Shown one piece after another: positions 22,368 through 33,100 of a stretch of DNA of 33,537 nt (position 1 is its first letter; each line of letters starts with the position of its first letter). The notes beneath the pieces are model-generated. The model did no database searches. It worked only from the letters and a program-made list of their open reading frames with translations, and was not told where the DNA came from. The position numbers were made by a program, and so were the translations under genes. Source of the stretch: an uncultured Pseudomonadota bacterium (lineage in GTDB: Bacteria > Pseudomonadota > Gammaproteobacteria > Xanthomonadales > Wenzhouxiangellaceae). The DNA lies in contig CAKZPB010000071.1 of assembly GCA_937138395.1 (NCBI GenBank), positions 1 to 33,537 on the forward strand, written 5' to 3'.

Positions 22368-24974
22368 ATGTCGCAGGTCACAGTTAAACAATTAGCGGAA
22401 GTACTGGGCGTTACGCCTGATCGTCTGCTGGTTCAGTTCAAGGAGGCCGGCATCAAAATCGGAAAGCCCGATGCACCGGTGACCAATGACGACAAGAAAA
22501 AGCTGTTGGCCTATCTACGGACCAGCCACGGCAAGACCGAAAATCGTGATTCGGGAGATTCACCGCGCAAGGTCACGCTGCGCCGTAAAACGGTCAGCGA
22601 AATCAAGGTGCCAACGGCTGGCGCAGGTCGTACCCGCGGCGCCCGTGGGTCTTCGGCATCAAGAACCGTCAATGTCGAAGTGCGCAAGAAGCGGACTTAC
22701 GTCAAGCGCGGGGCCATGGACGAGTCGGCCACCGATGATGCGGACCGCGAAGCTGCGCAGAAGGCCCTGGAGGAATCTCGTGCCGCGCGGGAAGCGGCCG
22801 AGCAGGCCGAGCGTGAGCAGGAAGAAAAACGCAAGGCCGAGCAGGCAGAGCGTGAACGGGCCGAAGCCGAAGCGGTGGAGCAGCGCAAAGCCAAGAAAGA
22901 GGAAAAAGAAGCCGAAGCACAGCGTCAGCGTGAGGCTCAGGAAGCCGAGCGAGCTGCAGCCGAAGCACAGGCTGCAGCCGAAGCAGAAGTGGCGCGCAAG
23001 GAAGCCGACCAGGATACCCGACGCAAGCGCGAAGACGAGAAAAAACGCGGCAAAGCCGGCAAGTCGAGCAAGACCCGTTACGGCCGGGAGGAACTGCATG
23101 TCACGGCCAAGAGCAAGCGCCGCAAATCAACCAAGCGTCGTCCTCGGCAGGCTACCAGTGGCAGCGGGGAGCATGGCTTCCAGAAACCGACGGCACCGAT
23201 CAGGCGCGAGCTGGAAATCCCTGAATCAATCACGGTTGGCGATCTGGCCAAACTGATGGCGATCAAGGCCGGCGAAGTCATCAAGGCTCTGATGAACATG
23301 GGCTCGATGGTGACCATCAACCAGATGCTGGATCAGGAAACAGCCATTCTGGTTGCCGAAGAAATGGATTTCGAAGCGCGTCCGGCTGCTGTCCAGGATA
23401 TTGAAAGTGAACTGGTTTCGGAGCCGGAAGAGGGTGGTGAAACGCAGTCTCGTCCGCCGGTCGTCACCGTCATGGGGCATGTTGACCATGGTAAGACCTC
23501 GCTGTTGGACTATATCCGCCGGGCCAAAGTTGCCGCCGGCGAAAGCGGCGGCATTACGCAACACATTGGTGCCTACCACGTGGAAACCGACAATGGCGTC
23601 GTGACGTTTCTGGATACGCCGGGCCATGCGGCGTTCACTGCCATGCGTGCACGCGGCGCCCAGGCGACGGATATCGTTGTTCTGGTTGTAGCCGCCGATG
23701 ATGGCGTCATGCCGCAGACCAAGGAAGCCATTCAGCACGCACGCGCTGCTGGAGTTCCGCTGATTGTGGCCGTGAACAAGATCGACAAACCGGAAGCTGA
23801 ACCCGATCGCGTCAAGAATGAACTGTCAGCCGAAGAGGTCGTGCCTGAAGACTGGGGTGGCGAAGAAATTTTTGTCCATGTTTCTGCCATTACCGGTGAA
23901 GGCATCGATGCATTGCTCGAAGCCATACTGCTGCAGTCCGAGGTATTGGAATTGAAGGCCGTACCCGAGCGTCGTTCCCGCGGTGTCGTGGTCGAATCCT
24001 CATTGGACAAGGGCCGTGGCCCGGTTGCCACTATCCTGGTCCAGGACGGTACGCTGCGCCGTGGTGACATGATCCTGGCCGGCGAAGAGTTCGGCCGTGT
24101 TCGCGCCATGTTTGATGAATCGGGCCAGCCGATCGAAGAAGCCGGGCCTTCCATTCCGGCCGAAATTCTGGGCCTGTCCGGCGTGCCCAACGCCGGTGAT
24201 GACGTGCTGGCCGTGGCCGACGAGCGCAAGGCCCGTGATGCGGCGGCGCAACGCCAGTCGCAGTCGCGTGAAGGGCGTCTGGCCGAACGCCAGGCCGCCA
24301 AACTGCAGAACCTGTTCGATCAGATGGAAGAGGGCGGTCAGGTCGGTGAAGCCCAGACCGTTAACCTCGTCATCAAGGCCGATGTGCAGGGCTCGGTTGA
24401 AGCGCTGCGTGACGCGATGACCAACCTCAGTAACGAAGAAGTCCAGGTCAACGTGGTGTCATCAGGCGTTGGTGGAATCACCGAATCCGATGCCTCACTG
24501 GCCCAGGCCTCCAATGCCATCCTTATCGGGTTCAACGTACGTGCCGATGCTTCCGCGCGCAAGATCATCAACGAAGCCGATCTTGACCTGAACTATTACA
24601 GCATCATTTATGAAGCCATCGACGACGTCAAGAAAGCGATTGGCGGCTTGCTTGGGACCGAAGTCAAGGAAAAGATCATCGGCCTGGCCGAAGTCAAGGA
24701 CGTGTTCCGTTCGTCCAAGCTCGGTGCGATTGCCGGCTGTCTGGTGGTCGAGGGATCAGTCAAGCGCTCCAATCCGATTCGCGTGCTGCGAGACAACGTC
24801 GTGGTGTTCGAGGGTGAACTGGAATCGCTGCGCCGCTTCAAGGATGACGCCAGTGAAGTTCAGGCCGGTACCGAGTGCGGTATCGGGGTCAAGCAATACA
24901 ATGACGTGAAGCCTGGCGATCAGATCGAATGCTATGAGCGTTATGAAGTGGCGCGGACACTCGACGACGAATGA
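22368..24974 (+). CDS. infB: Translation initiation factor IF-2
   Basis: An 868-residue GTPase that brings initiator tRNA to the 30S and promotes subunit joining. An IF2_N module is at 1-55. A highly charged Glu/Lys/Ala coiled coil spans about 115-245 and a second IF2_N module about 285-340. The G domain has GHVDHGKT (370-377), DTPGH (416-420) and NKID (470-473). Domains II-IV follow, with the fMet-tRNA-binding C-terminus ending [18 protein letters not shown]. The start has CCAAGGAG. The stop overlaps rbfA as ATGA. Confidence 0.98.
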   Translation: MSQVTVKQLAEVLGVTPDRLLVQFKEAGIKIGKPDAPVTNDDKKKLLAYLRTSHGKTENRDSGDSPRKVTLRRKTVSEIKVPTAGAGRTRGARGSSASRTVNVEVRKKRTYVKRGAMDESATDDADREAAQKALEESRAAREAAEQAEREQEEKRKAEQAERERAEAEAVEQRKAKKEEKEAEAQRQREAQEAERAAAEAQAAAEAEVARKEADQDTRRKREDEKKRGKAGKSSKTRYGREELHVTAKSKRRKSTKRRPRQATSGSGEHGFQKPTAPIRRELEIPESITVGDLAKLMAIKAGEVIKALMNMGSMVTINQMLDQETAILVAEEMDFEARPAAVQDIESELVSEPEEGGETQSRPPVVTVMGHVDHGKTSLLDYIRRAKVAAGESGGITQHIGAYHVETDNGVVTFLDTPGHAAFTAMRARGAQATDIVVLVVAADDGVMPQTKEAIQHARAAGVPLIVAVNKIDKPEAEPDRVKNELSAEEVVPEDWGGEEIFVHVSAITGEGIDALLEAILLQSEVLELKAVPERRSRGVVVESSLDKGRGPVATILVQDGTLRRGDMILAGEEFGRVRAMFDESGQPIEEAGPSIPAEILGLSGVPNAGDDVLAVADERKARDAAAQRQSQSREGRLAERQAAKLQNLFDQMEEGGQVGEAQTVNLVIKADVQGSVEALRDAMTNLSNEEVQVNVVSSGVGGITESDASLAQASNAILIGFNVRADASARKIINEADLDLNYYSIIYEAIDDVKKAIGGLLGTEVKEKIIGLAEVKDVFRSSKLGAIAGCLVVEGSVKRSNPIRVLRDNVVVFEGELESLRRFKDDASEVQAGTECGIGVKQYNDVKPGDQIECYERYEVARTLDDE

Positions 24975-25318
24975 GCCATCCTCGCTCCGAACGTGTTGCA
25001 GGACTGCTGCGGCGCGAGCTGGCCAGCATTGTGCAGCGCGAGATGGAGCAGGAACTGCCGTCGCTGATCAGCATCACCGACGTGGAAGTTTCACGCGATC
25101 TGTCGCATGCCAAGGTGTATGTGTCAGCCCTTGAAATTGAACACGGCGCTGAAATCACACAGTTGCTGAATGAGGCCAGCCCTCAAATCCGGCATGAATT
25201 GGCCGGTCGGGTTCGATTGCGTCTGGTGCCAACGCTGCGCTTTTTGCACGATACGTCCAGTGAATCCGGCCAGCGTATCGAACAGCTGCTGGCTGCATCG
25301 CGCAGAAAGTCGGACTAA
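24971..25318 (+). CDS. rbfA: 30S ribosome-binding factor RbfA
   Basis: A 115-residue KH-fold protein needed for 16S rRNA 5' end maturation and cold adaptation. It shows [18 protein letters not shown] at the N-terminus, then [18 protein letters not shown] and [17 protein letters not shown], the RbfA signature. The ATG overlaps the infB stop (ATGA), so it is translationally coupled. Confidence 0.96.
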   Translation: MSHPRSERVAGLLRRELASIVQREMEQELPSLISITDVEVSRDLSHAKVYVSALEIEHGAEITQLLNEASPQIRHELAGRVRLRLVPTLRFLHDTSSESGQRIEQLLAASRRKSD

Positions 25319-25345
25319 CCATTGATCGCATGGCTTGCATAAGCG

Positions 25346-26227
25346 ATGACCACCCACGGCATTCTGCTGCTGGATAAACCCGCTGGGCTGACTTCAACCG
25401 CCGCCTTGACGCGCGCGAAGCGCATCCTGGGTATAAAGAAAGCCGGTCACACCGGCGCATTGGACCCAATGGCCACCGGCCTGCTGCCGCTGTGTTTTGG
25501 GCAGGCGACCAAGGTCTCGCAGTTCCTGCTGGAGTCCGATAAGCAGTACCTGGCCGATATCGAGCTTGGCGTGACCACCGACAGCGGCGATGCCGATGGC
25601 AAAGTCACAAGCGAGAGAACGGTACCGGAATTAACGGCTAGACAGATTGAAACGGTGCTCGATTCATTTCGCGGCCCGATCGAACAGATTCCGCCGATGG
25701 TTTCAGCGCTAAAGCACAAAGGCAAACGACTGCATGAGTTGGCCCGGCAGGGCATCGAAGTCGAACGTAAGCCGCGGTCAATCACGATCCATCAACTCGA
25801 CCGGCTGGATTTTGATACAAACCGTCTGACCGTGCGTGTCGGCTGCAGCAAAGGCACCTACATCCGCAGCCTGGCCATGGACATTGGCGAAGTGATCGGC
25901 TGCGGTGCACACTTAAGCATGCTGCGCCGCGAACAAAGCGGACCGTTTTCGCTCGATAAGGCCACCACGCTGGATGAGTTGAGTGATAGGGACCAAGAAG
26001 CTGCTCGTGCTGCGCTGATATCCCCCGATCAGGCCCTGATCCATCTCGATGCAATCAGCATCAAAATGGAACAGGCCAGGGCGCTGCGACACGGTCAGCC
26101 AGTCAGCCTCGAGCATGGTCCGGTTGAACTCATCCGAATGTATTCGGACCAGGAGTTCATAGGTGTTGGAGGTATTGATGGACTCGGCGTACTCCGCTCC
26201 AAGCGCCTGTTTGATCTTAAGGCATGA
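25346..26227 (+). CDS. truB: tRNA pseudouridine(55) synthase TruB
   Basis: A 293-residue enzyme that makes pseudouridine-55 in the T loop of nearly all tRNAs. The catalytic aspartate is D40 in GHTGALDPMATG. Other family blocks are GILLLDKPAGLTS, IEQIPPMVSALKHKGKRLHELARQG and CSKGTYIRSLAMDIG. The C-terminal PUA-like domain runs from about 230. It is the last recognisable gene of the operon; rpsO and pnp, which usually follow, are absent here. Confidence 0.97.
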   Translation: MTTHGILLLDKPAGLTSTAALTRAKRILGIKKAGHTGALDPMATGLLPLCFGQATKVSQFLLESDKQYLADIELGVTTDSGDADGKVTSERTVPELTARQIETVLDSFRGPIEQIPPMVSALKHKGKRLHELARQGIEVERKPRSITIHQLDRLDFDTNRLTVRVGCSKGTYIRSLAMDIGEVIGCGAHLSMLRREQSGPFSLDKATTLDELSDRDQEAARAALISPDQALIHLDAISIKMEQARALRHGQPVSLEHGPVELIRMYSDQEFIGVGGIDGLGVLRSKRLFDLKA

Positions 26228-26375
26228 GCGTCGTTTTCGCACCTTGAAGTCGTTGGGTATCGTCGCTCCTGTTTGCCATACCACCCGTGCGACCTGAATG
26301 TTCGGTCGGGCCGGGTTGCCGCGTCCCTCCGTCCAACGGATCCAACCCTATGATCCCGATTCGGGTCGGGCATAC

Positions 26376-26413
26376 CGACTCGTATGAGTCGATACCGTAA
26401 ACAGCGTTAAAAT
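26376..26413 (+). promoter_or_regulatory. Upstream region of icmF with dyad and -10-like element
   Basis: The 216-bp gap 26228-26443 has no gene. CGACTC (26376-26381) pairs with GAGTCG (26386-26391) around GTAT. TAAAAT at 26408-26413 could be a -10, but the -35 position holds part of the dyad and no match to TTGACA, as might occur with an activator. No clear terminator for truB is present in the gap. Confidence 0.35.
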
Positions 26414-26443
26414 AAGCACTTAAATTACTGCCGCTACAACAGA

Positions 26444-29400
26444 ATGGTTATGAACCAAGCCGCCGAACAGCTGACCGATCCGACTGCCTCCGAACACGCC
26501 GAAGCGCCGCTGCGTTTTGTAACGGCTGCGAGCCTGTTTGACGGCCATGATGCAGCCATCAACCTGATGCGTCGGCTGATTCAGGCCGAAGGCTGCGAGG
26601 TCGTGCACCTGGGGCACAATCGCTCGGTGGCTGACATTGTTCGCGCGGCAATCTGCGAGGATGCCGACGGTATCGCGGTCAGCTCGTATCAGGGCGGGCA
26701 CAACGAGTTCTTCAAGTACATGGTCGACATGCTGGCCGAGCAGGGGGCTGGACATATTCAGGTGTTTGGCGGCGGTGGCGGTACGATCACGCCGGACGAG
26801 ATCAAGGCCCTGGAATCGCACGGCGTTAACCGCATCTATCATCCCCAGGACGGCATGAAGATGGGTTTGACGGACATGATCAGTGATCTGGTCCAGCGCA
26901 CTGCCAAGGTGCGGCGCGCTCAGCCTGTCCTGGAAGCGGTGGATCACGCGCGTCCGGAAACGCTTGCCGCCATGCTCAGCGCGCTCGAAAACGGTCGATT
27001 AAGCGAGGCCGAACTGAAGCTGAAGCGGCGCGAATGGACAGGCGTTGGACAATCGGTGCCGGTGATTGGCTTGACTGGCACTGGCGGAGCGGGGAAATCG
27101 TCTGTCACCGACGAGTTGATCAGTCGATTTCTGCAGTATTTCCCGGAAATGAATATTGCCGTATTGGCCGTGGATCCAACGCGCCGTCGTACCGGTGGTG
27201 CGCTGCTGGGTGATCGAATTCGCATGAACACACTACGCTCCGAGCGAGTGTTCATGCGCTCGATGGCGACGCGACGCGCGCACAGGGCCACGTCGGAGGT
27301 CGTGCGGGATTGTGTTTCCCTGCTAAGAGCGTCGGAATTTGATCTGGTGATTCTGGAAACCGCCGGCATCGGCCAATCCGATTCCGATGTGGTTGATCTG
27401 GTTGATTTCCCGATTTACGTCATGACGTCCGAATACGGTGCGGCCAGTCAGCTTGAAAAGATCGACATGCTCGATTTCGCTGAACTGGTGATTTTGAACA
27501 AGTTCGATCGCCAGGGCAGCCAGGACGCGCTGCGTGATATACGCAAACAATGGCGACGCAACCGACTGGCCTTCCAGATGGCCGACGATGACACGCCGGT
27601 CTATCCAACCATTGCCAGCCAGTTCAACGATCCGGGCGTGACCTGGATGTTCATGAACCTTTGCCGGCTTCTGCGTGAAAAAGGGCCGGAACACAGCACG
27701 AATGAATCTTCACAGAGCGGAGAACGGGACGCGGGGCCCGATGCTCGAGACGCGCAGTTCGGGACAGGTCGTTGCGACTTCAGTCCCGACGTCGATCTCG
27801 ACGACAAAGCGCCAAAACCCTCCGTTCTGATCCCGGGCAAGCGCGTGCGGTACCTGGCCGAAATTGCCGAGCAGGGCCGCGGTATCAACGAGGCCATTGC
27901 TGGCTGGGCAGATGATGCCAGGCGGGCGCAGCATTATTATGAAGTCTTGCGCGAGCTGAGCCCAAACACGTTGCCCCAGCCACTGGAGCCGTTTCGGGCG
28001 AGTGTCGAATCCAACGACCCGGTTGCCGATCTGGTCACTCGCTATAACGAATTGCTCAAGTCTGTCCCGGAGGCTGCCCGCGAATTGCTGCAGCAGTGGC
28101 CGGACCTCAAGCATTCAGTCGAGTCCGAGGAATTTTCGTATCAGGTGCGCGACAAGACCATTACCGGTCCCAACTATCGGGAATCACTGTCGCGGCTGAA
28201 GATTCCAAAAATTGCCGCGCCACAGACCGACGACTGGGGCGATCTGCTGACCTTCGTGCTGAAGGAGAACCTGCCCGGGTATTACCCCTATACGGGCGGC
28301 GTTTATCCCTACCGCCGCAGCGGTGAGGACCCGATCCGGATGTTTGCCGGCGAGGGCACGCCAGAACGAACGAATCGCCGCTTTCATTACCTGTCGGCGG
28401 GCCAGGACGCGCGCCGTTTGTCGACTGCGTTTGATTCGGTCACGCTGTACGGTGAGGACCCCCACCAGCGGCCGGATATCTACGGCAAGGTCGGTAATTC
28501 CGGTGTATCGATTGCCACGCTGGATGACATGAAAAAACTGTATTCCGGTTTCGATCTGTGCGATCCGGCCACTTCCGTTTCGATGACGATCAACGGCCCG
28601 GCGCCGATGATTCTTGCCATGTACATGAATACGGCCATTGACCAGCAGGTCGAAAAGCATTTGAAACAAACCGGTGATTGGAATGCGGCGCAGAACAAAA
28701 GGGCCGAGCTGCTGGGTGATCAGCACCCCGAATATACAGGTGATATTCCGTCCGGCAGTAACGGGCTGGGGCTGGACATGCTTGGCGTCAGCGGTGACCG
28801 TCTGGTCGATGCCGATACCTATGAACGCATCAAGTCCGACACGCTCAAGGTCGTTCGCGGTACTGTCCAGGCCGATATCCTGAAAGAAGACCAGGCCCAG
28901 AACACCTGTATTTTTTCGACTGAATTCGCACTGCATATGATGGGCGATATCCAGCAGTATTTCATCGAACAGGGCGTGCGCAATTTCTACTCGGTCTCGA
29001 TCTCCGGCTACCATATTGCCGAGGCGGGCGCGAACCCGATCAGCCAGCTGGCGTTCACGCTGTCGAACGGCTTCACCATCGTCGAGTATTACCTGGCGCG
29101 TGGCATGGACATCAATGACTTTGCGCCCAATCTGTCGTTTTTCTTTTCCAACGGGATGGATCCGGAGTATTCGGTCATCGGACGCGTGGCACGTCGCATC
29201 TGGGCGCGTGCCATGCGCGAGCGCTATGGTGCAAACAAGCGATCTCAGATGATGAAGTATCACATCCAGACGTCCGGCCGCTCGCTGCACGCGCAGGAAA
29301 TCCAGTTCAACGACATCCGCACCACCCTGCAGGCGCTGTACGCGATTTTCGACAACTGCAACAGTCTGCATACCAACGCCTACGACGAAGCCATCACCAC

Positions 29401-29959
29401 GCCGACCGAAGCGTCGGTGCGCCGTGCCGTCGCCATCCAGATGATCATCAACAAGGAACTGGGCCTGAACTATTGCGAAAACCCGCTCCAGGGCAGTTTC
29501 ATCATCGACCAGCTGACCGATCTGGTTGAAGATGCGGTGTACAAGGAATTCGAGCGTATTTCCGAGCGTGGCGGCGTGCTGGGTGCCATGGATACCATGT
29601 ATCAACGCGGCAAGATCCAGGATGAGTCCATGGTGTACGAGCACAAAAAGCACGATGGCTCCCTGCCGCTGATCGGCGTCAACACGTTTCTGCCGGATGA
29701 GTCCGAGCAGCAGGAAGGCGGCGAGATTGAACTGATGCGCTCGACCGAGCACGAAAAACAGCAGCAGGTTGCTAATGTGCAGGCCTTCAAGGGGCGCAAT
29801 GCCGATCGAGGCCAGCAGGCGCTGCTGAATCTGCAGCATATCGCCCGTCAGCGCGGCAATACCTTCGCCGGCCTGATGGACGCGGTCAAGGTCTGCTCAT
29901 TGGGTCAGATCAGCCATGCACTGTACGAGGTGGGTGGCGAATATCGAAGAAACATGTGA
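26444..29959 (+). CDS. icmF: Fused isobutyryl-CoA mutase IcmF
   Basis: A 1171-residue coenzyme B12 enzyme that interconverts isobutyryl-CoA and n-butyryl-CoA. The cobalamin domain (about 22-155) contains FDGHDAA with cobalt ligand H35. A MeaB-like G-protein chaperone domain follows with P-loop GTGGAGKS (212-219), ETAGIGQSD and NKFD (352-355). The TIM-barrel mutase domain starts near 560. F634 (RMFAGEG) and Q819 (DQAQNT) stand where methylmalonyl-CoA mutase has Tyr and Arg, which argues for isobutyryl-CoA rather than methylmalonyl-CoA. It ends YRRNM as in known IcmF. It seems longer than the Cupriavidus enzyme, with extra sequence near 415-460 and 740-800. Start 26444 or 26450; no strong ribosome-binding site. 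Confidence 0.95.
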   Translation: MVMNQAAEQLTDPTASEHAEAPLRFVTAASLFDGHDAAINLMRRLIQAEGCEVVHLGHNRSVADIVRAAICEDADGIAVSSYQGGHNEFFKYMVDMLAEQGAGHIQVFGGGGGTITPDEIKALESHGVNRIYHPQDGMKMGLTDMISDLVQRTAKVRRAQPVLEAVDHARPETLAAMLSALENGRLSEAELKLKRREWTGVGQSVPVIGLTGTGGAGKSSVTDELISRFLQYFPEMNIAVLAVDPTRRRTGGALLGDRIRMNTLRSERVFMRSMATRRAHRATSEVVRDCVSLLRASEFDLVILETAGIGQSDSDVVDLVDFPIYVMTSEYGAASQLEKIDMLDFAELVILNKFDRQGSQDALRDIRKQWRRNRLAFQMADDDTPVYPTIASQFNDPGVTWMFMNLCRLLREKGPEHSTNESSQSGERDAGPDARDAQFGTGRCDFSPDVDLDDKAPKPSVLIPGKRVRYLAEIAEQGRGINEAIAGWADDARRAQHYYEVLRELSPNTLPQPLEPFRASVESNDPVADLVTRYNELLKSVPEAARELLQQWPDLKHSVESEEFSYQVRDKTITGPNYRESLSRLKIPKIAAPQTDDWGDLLTFVLKENLPGYYPYTGGVYPYRRSGEDPIRMFAGEGTPERTNRRFHYLSAGQDARRLSTAFDSVTLYGEDPHQRPDIYGKVGNSGVSIATLDDMKKLYSGFDLCDPATSVSMTINGPAPMILAMYMNTAIDQQVEKHLKQTGDWNAAQNKRAELLGDQHPEYTGDIPSGSNGLGLDMLGVSGDRLVDADTYERIKSDTLKVVRGTVQADILKEDQAQNTCIFSTEFALHMMGDIQQYFIEQGVRNFYSVSISGYHIAEAGANPISQLAFTLSNGFTIVEYYLARGMDINDFAPNLSFFFSNGMDPEYSVIGRVARRIWARAMRERYGANKRSQMMKYHIQTSGRSLHAQEIQFNDIRTTLQALYAIFDNCNSLHTNAYDEAITTPTEASVRRAVAIQMIINKELGLNYCENPLQGSFIIDQLTDLVEDAVYKEFERISERGGVLGAMDTMYQRGKIQDESMVYEHKKHDGSLPLIGVNTFLPDESEQQEGGEIELMRSTEHEKQQQVANVQAFKGRNADRGQQALLNLQHIARQRGNTFAGLMDAVKVCSLGQISHALYEVGGEYRRNM

Positions 29960-30130
29960 CTTGTCACTGCCAAGCAATCCGCAGGCCATGCTTTTATTGA
30001 TCAGGCAAACAAACGGAGAACAGGCTTGCATATCGTTGGCGCGGTTTTTCAGGCCGTGATTGCCTTGATTTCGGGCTGTTGAAGAGCTTTGGCATCGATT
30101 GCTATTGCGGCAGCAATTCGGTCACCAGGC
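29960..30130. other. Intergenic region between convergent icmF and regulator
   Basis: 171 bp without a gene. The only structure is a bulged inverted repeat around 30096-30120 (ATTGCT/AGCAAT) with no U-run in either direction. No convincing intrinsic terminator for icmF or for the opposing gene is visible. Confidence 0.5.
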
Positions 30131-33100
30131 TTACTCTTTCAATGTCGAAGAATCGCGGGCCTGTTGCTTGCGCCACTGACGAGGCGACATGCCCATTTTT
30201 TTTGAAAATGCGCGTGAGAAAGTCGAGACGTCCCTGAAGCCGGTGGCATCGCCGATCGTTGAAATGCGTTCCTCGGTTTCCAAAAGCAACCGGCCCGCCT
30301 GTTCCAACCGTAGATCCCGGATCAATTCTGCTGGACTGCTATCACTGAATTCAGCGACCCGCCGATAGAGGACGCTTCGGCTCATAGCCATGGTAGCGGC
30401 AAGTTTGTCGACCGTAAATTCAGGGTCGCTCAAATTCAGAAGCACCTCAAGCCGGACCCTGTTTTCCAAATCACTCGTGTCATCTGTGCGGTAACGAGTT
30501 GACTTTGATTCGTTTTCAGATTGGTTCAAGCCTGCATTCGGTGAGGGATCCGGTTTGGTCTCGACCGAATGGGATGAGCCATCGCCAAATTCGTTGACTT
30601 GATCGACCAGCCTTCCAAGCGTTCGTGCTTTTGACTGGATTTCGCCTAGTTCCTTCTTGGAAGGCGGTGGATCCATTCGATCGAGTAAGGGCTCGATCGC
30701 TGCATCAAGCACCGCTTTTAATTCGCCGCTTACTGCCTTGAGCGCGGTTCGGTGGCGTAGGTCCACACGCTGCATTGAATCATTCAGCTTGGTAACTTGT
30801 TGAGACGCTTGATCCAGCCGCAGTGAACGTTCTTTTACTTTGCGCTCCAAAGCGCGCTGTCGATTCCTCATCAGCAGCCAGATTCCTGACAAGCCTGTCA
30901 GGGCGAGCAATAGCAATACGGTCTTTGTCGCCGGGTGCTCATGTGTCAGATAGCCCACATGAAGTTCCAGCATCGTGGCCGGGCCACGCCATTCCAGTTC
31001 TGGATAGCGGGCCTGGAACTCAATTCGCTGGGGTCCTGGGGGCAGGTTGGTCAAGGTCATTCTTCGTTGTTTACCGAGCATGAACCAATCTTCAGACCGA
31101 CCGAAACGGTAGCGAAACTCAACGTCTTCAGGCCGCGTTAAAGCGATGGCTAGAACCTCGAGCTCAAGCTGTCTTGCAGTAGCGTCCAATTCCAATGGTT
31201 CGTTGACCGTCTCTCCTTGAACACGAATCAACGGTTTCAACGTTGGCAGCGCGGTCGTTGAATCTGAATGCGTTTGAATGATCACAAGGCCCTTTTGATT
31301 AGGCAACCAGATTCGACCGTCAGCTGTATAAACGCCGGCCCGATTGACGCCACCGTTGCCCTCCAGGCTCAGCAGGCCCTGGCGTTCACCAAATTGTCTG
31401 AATACCGGCACACTGCTATGACCGCCTTCGATGTAGGTAAGCAAGTTGGTCAAATCGACCGAATAAATTCCGCTATTGGTGTTGACCCATAGTCGGTGTA
31501 GTTCGTCGACCAGCATGAAATGGACGCTGTGATGGGGCAGGCCGTCAGCGGTAGAAATACAACCAACCATATCCATATCAGAATTCAACAGACACATGCC
31601 GGCATCTTCCGTACCGACCAGAATACGGCCATTGGAGACACTCAGTAGTGACCGGATGAATTGACTCGACAAGCCAGCTTCATGGCCCAGCTGAGTGACC
31701 GGAAAGGCTGGGCCATCATGAATGGACAAGACCAGCAGTCCATCACCATTCGTACCCAGAACGAGTTCTCCATGCTGATTCTCGAGCGCCGCCCTGGCTG
31801 CGGATGGATGAATCAAGCGACGCTGCCAGGCACCGTCCGGACTGCGGCGGAAAATGCCGGCTTCCGTTCCGGCCCATACTGCGCCGGTTGAATCGCGGTG
31901 CAACAGCGGAACATCTGCTGTAGGGAGCGGAAAATCAACAGCAGGTAGGCATTTTCCCGGGCCAGAAAGTCGACATACGCCATTGTTCCCGACCAACAAG
32001 CCATCGCCGTCTGGAATCACGTCACGGGCAGCGCGGTCCAGCAGGTGTTGCCATTCACCGGTCTCCGGATCCAGCTTGGACAGTGCCACCCAGCCACCTG
32101 CCAGTATGTCGCCTTCGATTTGTGTAACCATGGTGATATTCGGATCGGGCAGGCCTGCAGGTCCTTGTCCGATAATCCTGATCATGCTGCGCTTGAGTAA
32201 TTTAAGGCCTTGACCGGGTTGTGCCATCCAGATCTGATCAAATGAATCCACAATGAAATCGAAGATCCGGTTCTTGCTTGTATAGATGAGTTCTCCATCA
32301 CGAAACAAACGATGCCCGTCGTTGATCCAGCGCCGCTCCCGGGCATCGATGCGCACGATTGTTGCAGCGCTTCGATCCGCATCAACGCTTCTGACTGCAT
32401 CAACGGGGAGTGCGCGAGCGCCTGATGTGAGCAGGGTCGTAGGGCCAACTCCTGAATCGGTAAACAAGTTGGCAATATGCCAGCCATCGGCGGTCCATGC
32501 TGCTCTGAGCAGGCGAGGCTGTGTGTTTTCCCAATTGGTCAGATGAGTCGTTTGAAGCGTCTCCGAACCTGAGGACACTTGATGCGCGGAGCGGGAAGTC
32601 AGAATCAACGTGGCTTCGTTCGGACCGCCAGCCACGCCGATAACGGGATCGGGTGTCGTGCTGATGATCTGGGTATATCCCACCAGGCCTTCATTGGTCA
32701 AGCTCATCGCTTGCACGCCGCCATTAACGCCCCCAAGCAGCAATCGCTCGTTGAATCGATCAACCGCCAATTTGGTCAGGATTGTGCTCGTGCGTGGTTG
32801 AAGTCCGCCTGAGTTACTCCATGAATACAGGCGCTGGGTTTGTTGATCAATGAACCAGATCAGTTCATTCCATACCGCGACATTGGAAATTTCTGAATGA
32901 CCGATGGGTTGATACCCGTGCGACCCTAGATACCCCAGCGCTCCGTTTTCAAAGTGAACAATGACACCGGATTCAGGGGCCGCGAATACCGCGAACGCCC
33001 GGTTGTTGGGGAAGGCCGGTTCGGTTTCCCGCGTATAGACCCGAAAGTCGAACCCCTGATGACGCACGATTCCATCGTACGTAGCCATCCATAGATAGCC

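Noticed and set aside
28184-29839. Open frame of 551 codons on the minus strand inside icmF
   Set aside because: It mirrors the codon-biased mutase gene, has no recognisable domain and no promoter or ribosome-binding signal; the + strand frame is unmistakable IcmF.
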